NCBI RefSeq assembly: GCF_018860805.1
Contig: NZ_JAHKQR010000001.1
Location: forward strand, 655,158-719,157
Reading direction: 5' to 3'
DNA length: 64,000 nt
Source of the DNA: Aestuariibacter sp. A3R04
GTDB lineage: Bacteria > Pseudomonadota > Gammaproteobacteria > Enterobacterales > Alteromonadaceae
In this document: piece after piece, positions 61,204 through 64,000 of the stretch
Layout of the letters: each line of letters opens with the position of its first letter
How positions within the stretch are numbered: the stretch's first letter is position 1
The notes under the pieces: generated by a model
Database searches by the model: none
Seen by the model: only the letters and a program-made list of their open reading frames with translations
What the model was told of the DNA's origin: nothing
Program-made: the position numbers and the translations under genes

Positions 61204-63504
61204 ATGAGCGACGACATTATCATTAATGGGGAAGGTGTAGAACAACTCCCCTTGCGCAGATTTACCGAAGACGCCTATTTGAACTATTCCATGTATGTCA
61301 TCATGGACCGGGCGCTACCACATATCTCAGATGGTCTTAAGCCAGTACAGCGACGCATTATTTATGCCATGAGTGATCTCGGGCTCAGTGCCACCGCGAA
61401 GTATAAAAAGTCTGCCCGGACTGTGGGTGATGTATTGGGTAAGTTCCACCCTCACGGTGATTCCGCTTGTTACGAAGCAATGGTGCTGATGGCACAACCC
61501 TTTTCTTATCGCTATCCGTTGGTGGATGGCCAGGGAAACTGGGGGGCACCGGACGATCCAAAGTCATTTGCGGCTATGCGTTACACCGAAGCAAGGCTTT
61601 CCCGTTTCAGTGAGGTGTTACTGAATGAACTGGGCCAAGGTACGGTTGATTGGGCGCCTAACTTTGACGGCACGTTAAAGGAACCCAAGGTGCTACCTGC
61701 ACGCCTGCCTCACATTTTGCTCAACGGCGTGACGGGCATTGCCGTAGGGATGGCTACAGACATTCCACCTCACAATGTGCGAGAAGTGGCCAATGCCTGT
61801 GCCATGTTACTCGACAACACTAAAGCGGAACTGACGGATGTTCTGGCCCACATTCAAGGGCCTGATTATCCAACTGATGCGGAGATTATCACGCCGCGAA
61901 GTGATATTCGCAAGTTGTACGAAACCGGGCGAGGTTCGGTAAAAATGCGCGCTGTGTATCATGAAGAAAATGGTGATATTGTTGTTACTGCCTTGCCTCA
62001 TCAGGCATCGGGAGCCAAAGTGCTCGAGCAAATTGCCGCCCAAATGCAGGCAAAAAAACTACCTATGGTGAGTGATCTTCGGGACGAATCGGACCACGAG
62101 AATCCAACGCGGCTCCTTATTACCCCCCGTTCTAATCGCGTGGACAGTGAACAGCTGATGCAACACTTGTTTGCTACCACAGATTTAGAAAAAAGCTACC
62201 GGGTTAATTTAAACATGATTGGTCTGGATGGCCGACCACAAGTTAAAGATCTGAAAACCATTCTCAGCGAATGGTTGGTTTACCGGAAAAATACCGTTAT
62301 CCGTAGGCTTCAGTATCGTCTTGACAAGGTAATGGCGCGCTTACATATTCTCGAAGGCTTAATGATAGCCTTTTTGAATATTGACGAAGTGATCGAGATC
62401 ATTCGAACCTTCGAAGAACCAAAGGCAGAATTAATACGCCGTTTCTCACTCTCCGATAAACAGGCAGAAGCGATCCTTGAACTCAAACTTCGTCACCTGG
62501 CGAAACTCGAAGAAATGAAAATTCGAGGTGAACAAGATGAATTGGAAAAGGAGCGTGAACACCTGCAAACATTGCTGGGTTCAGATCGTCGTTTAAAAAC
62601 GCTGATCAAAAAAGAAATACTGGCGGATGCTGAAAAATACGGCGACGATCGTCGTTCGCCCCTGGTGGAGCGTGGAGAAGCGAAAGCCTTGTCTGAGAAA
62701 GAGCTTATTCCTTCCGAAGCGGTTACTGTCGTGTTGTCTGAGAAAGGATGGGCGCGGTGTGCCAAAGGCCATGATGTTGATGCACAAGCACTGAGTTATA
62801 AAGCCGGAGATGGTTACTTGGCCAGTGCAAAAGGGCGCAGTAATCAACCCGCGGTATTTTTGGATTCCTCCGGAAGAGCCTTCTCTTGTGATGCACACAG
62901 CCTGCCTTCAGCTCGAAGTCAAGGTGAGCCGTTAACCGGTCGTTTCAGTGTGGTTGGGGGCGAGCACTTTATTGATGTGATCATGGGTGATGAAGACCAG
63001 CGGTATCTTGTCGCGTCTGATGCGGGGTACGGTTTTGTGGGCAAATTTGCTGATATGATCAGCAAAAATAAAGCCGGTAAAGCGTTTCTTACCCTACCCA
63101 CAGCCGCGAAAGTGATGTCTCCACAAAAAGTGAACAACATCGAGTCAGATTGGTGTTTATCTGTTAGCAATGAAGGTCGAATGCTACTGTTTCCGTTGCG
63201 TGATTTGCCGAGTCTGGCGAAGGGAAAGGGCAACAAGCTCATTAATATTCCTACTGCCAAAGCGCAAACCCGAGAAGAGTTTATGTCAGCCGTAACTGTT
63301 GTGCCAGAGGGGGCATCGGTGAAAGTGATTGCAGGTAAGCGAAGTATGACGTTAACGCCGTCCGATTTAGTACATTATCAGGGAGAAAGAGGCCGTAGAG
63401 GGAATAAATTGCCCCGCGGACTACAGCGGGTAGATGACATTGTTGTGGAACACTCTCTTGGAGAAACACCGGAAAGTGAAGCAGAGTCTGACTCTGACAT
63501 ATAA
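61204..63504 (+). CDS. parC: DNA topoisomerase IV subunit A
   Basis: A 766-residue type IIA topoisomerase subunit that decatenates chromosomes with Par[39 protein letters not shown] starts it; the catalytic Tyr is Y127 in [12 protein letters not shown]. The quinolone-resistance region [22 protein letters not shown] has the wild-type Ser (S87) and Glu (E91). The C-terminal beta-pinwheel (about residues 500-740) ends in an acidic tail. parE is not adjacent here, as it need not be. The divergent kinase gene starts 188 bases upstream. Confidence 0.96.
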   Translation: MSDDIIINGEGVEQLPLRRFTEDAYLNYSMYVIMDRALPHISDGLKPVQRRIIYAMSDLGLSATAKYKKSARTVGDVLGKFHPHGDSACYEAMVLMAQPFSYRYPLVDGQGNWGAPDDPKSFAAMRYTEARLSRFSEVLLNELGQGTVDWAPNFDGTLKEPKVLPARLPHILLNGVTGIAVGMATDIPPHNVREVANACAMLLDNTKAELTDVLAHIQGPDYPTDAEIITPRSDIRKLYETGRGSVKMRAVYHEENGDIVVTALPHQASGAKVLEQIAAQMQAKKLPMVSDLRDESDHENPTRLLITPRSNRVDSEQLMQHLFATTDLEKSYRVNLNMIGLDGRPQVKDLKTILSEWLVYRKNTVIRRLQYRLDKVMARLHILEGLMIAFLNIDEVIEIIRTFEEPKAELIRRFSLSDKQAEAILELKLRHLAKLEEMKIRGEQDELEKEREHLQTLLGSDRRLKTLIKKEILADAEKYGDDRRSPLVERGEAKALSEKELIPSEAVTVVLSEKGWARCAKGHDVDAQALSYKAGDGYLASAKGRSNQPAVFLDSSGRAFSCDAHSLPSARSQGEPLTGRFSVVGGEHFIDVIMGDEDQRYLVASDAGYGFVGKFADMISKNKAGKAFLTLPTAAKVMSPQKVNNIESDWCLSVSNEGRMLLFPLRDLPSLAKGKGNKLINIPTAKAQTREEFMSAVTVVPEGASVKVIAGKRSMTLTPSDLVHYQGERGRRGNKLPRGLQRVDDIVVEHSLGETPESEAESDSDI

Positions 63505-63587
63505 TTCATACCAATGGTTAGCTTGTCTAATGAGTGCCATGCACTACACTGATAGTTGGCCAGAATGGGGATGAATCAGGTTAGGTT

Positions 63588-64000
63588 ATGCTGGGAATTG
63601 TATTTACAACGCTTATAGAGATGCTGGAAGAAAAAGTATCTCCCGAGTTTGCCGATGAGGTGATCACCGAGGCAAAGCTCGAAAATGATGGTGCTTATAC
63701 TGCGGTTGGCTACTACCCGTTTTCAGAATTACAAAAACTCGTGGGCGTGTTGGTGAACAAAACTGGCAAACCTGTGGATGTATTATTATACGAATTCGGC
63801 ATTTATCTGTTTGGAAAGCTTGCCAAGGCCCATGGACAGGTAATGGCCGGACGAGATGGCATATTGGATGCTCTTTCGGTTCTGGACAATGACATTCACG
63901 TGCAAGTGCGCAAGTTGTACCCAGATGCTGATTTGCCCACTTTCAAGGTAGTGGCGCAAACAGACAAGACCATGCGGTTGCAATATTACTCGACTCGGGA
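63588..64000 (+). CDS. H-NOX haem-nitric oxide sensor (3' end cut by window edge)
   Basis: The first 137 residues of a haem NO/oxygen-binding (HNOB) protein are visible. LGIVFTTLIEMLEEKVSPEFADEVI begins it; TAVGYYPFSELQKLVGVL and LLYEFGIYLFGKLAKAH follow. The haem proximal ligand is H104 in DIHVQVRKLYPDADLPTF, and the propionate-clamping YxSxR is Y133-x-S135-x-R137. It starts at ATG 63588, with AGG upstream. In related bacteria H-NOX genes sit next to a histidine kinase or diguanylate cyclase; the partner would lie just beyond base 64000. NO sensing is likely (family knowledge). Confidence 0.92.
   Translation, partial: MLGIVFTTLIEMLEEKVSPEFADEVITEAKLENDGAYTAVGYYPFSELQKLVGVLVNKTGKPVDVLLYEFGIYLFGKLAKAHGQVMAGRDGILDALSVLDNDIHVQVRKLYPDADLPTFKVVAQTDKTMRLQYYSTR

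Overview
The window is a chromosomal segment of a Gram-negative gammaproteobacterium, most probably a marine member of the Alteromonadales (Alteromonas / Aestuariibacter-like). This is an inference from gene content: LPS-core genes (heptosyltransferase, waaA), a 339-residue-class PyrB without pyrI, DUF2982, YedI (DUF808), thpR-hrpB side by side, glnK-amtB, a PHB (polyhydroxybutyrate) cluster, and a PEP-CTERM protein. No rRNA, tRNA, IS element, CRISPR array or prophage was seen. Genes are densely packed on both strands and are mostly core or stable accessory genes.

Layout. 1-6.6 kb: end of a HAD hydrolase, an exported DUF5916 protein, a cupin and aconitase (acnA). 6.6-16.5 kb: a sugar-catabolic cluster with a LacI repressor, three xylose-isomerase-like TIM barrels (two with Tat-type signals), a Gfo/Idh/MocA oxidoreductase, an MFS importer, a GMC flavoprotein with its gluconate-2-dehydrogenase-type subunit 3, and a DUF1080 (3-keto-disaccharide hydrolase family) protein. 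Two matching 16-bp palindromes in the divergent control region are the probable LacI operators. The gene set fits oxidation of glycosides at C3 followed by cleavage of the 3-keto-glycoside. 16.6-18.8 kb: a DMT exporter and the ribosomal operon rpsF-rpsR-rplI (without priB). 18.8-25.4 kb: a von Willebrand A PEP-CTERM protein behind a sigma-54-type promoter, LPS-core glycosyltransferases, waaA and a CPA1 antiporter. 25.6-33.8 kb: a lipoprotein, a small exported protein, an M3 peptidase, purU, thpR and hrpB.

34-41.8 kb is a polyhydroxybutyrate region: acetoacetyl-CoA reductase (phbB), an intracellular depolymerase, two phasins, the repressor phaR, PHA synthase phaC and DUF6489. The phaR-phasin gap carries three CTGC-N3-GCAG-type sites, the pattern described for PhaR operators. 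A MltB-type transglycosylase and a DUF4168 protein are interspersed. 41.9-48.9 kb: mrcB (PBP1b), a two-gene small-protein operon, a decayed DUF4153 gene behind yedI, a TonB-like protein, and glnK-amtB with two good NtrC boxes and a sigma-54-like promoter.

49.1-49.5 kb holds a catalase pseudogene reduced to its two ends. It is followed by a glycosyltransferase, gamma-glutamyltransferase, a Dyp-type peroxidase homologue that lacks the usual GxxDG aspartate, an adenylate/guanylate cyclase, hemL-pyrB, a 46-residue CPxC membrane protein overlapping a DUF2982 gene, a large hybrid sensor kinase with a BarA-like HPt domain, parC, and the start of an H-NOX haem sensor running off the right edge.

The most interesting points are the 3-keto-glycoside cluster with its operator pair, the sigma-54 promoter on the PEP-CTERM gene, the PhaR operator array, the catalase remnant beside an atypical Dyp peroxidase, and two small membrane-protein genes of under 50 codons.
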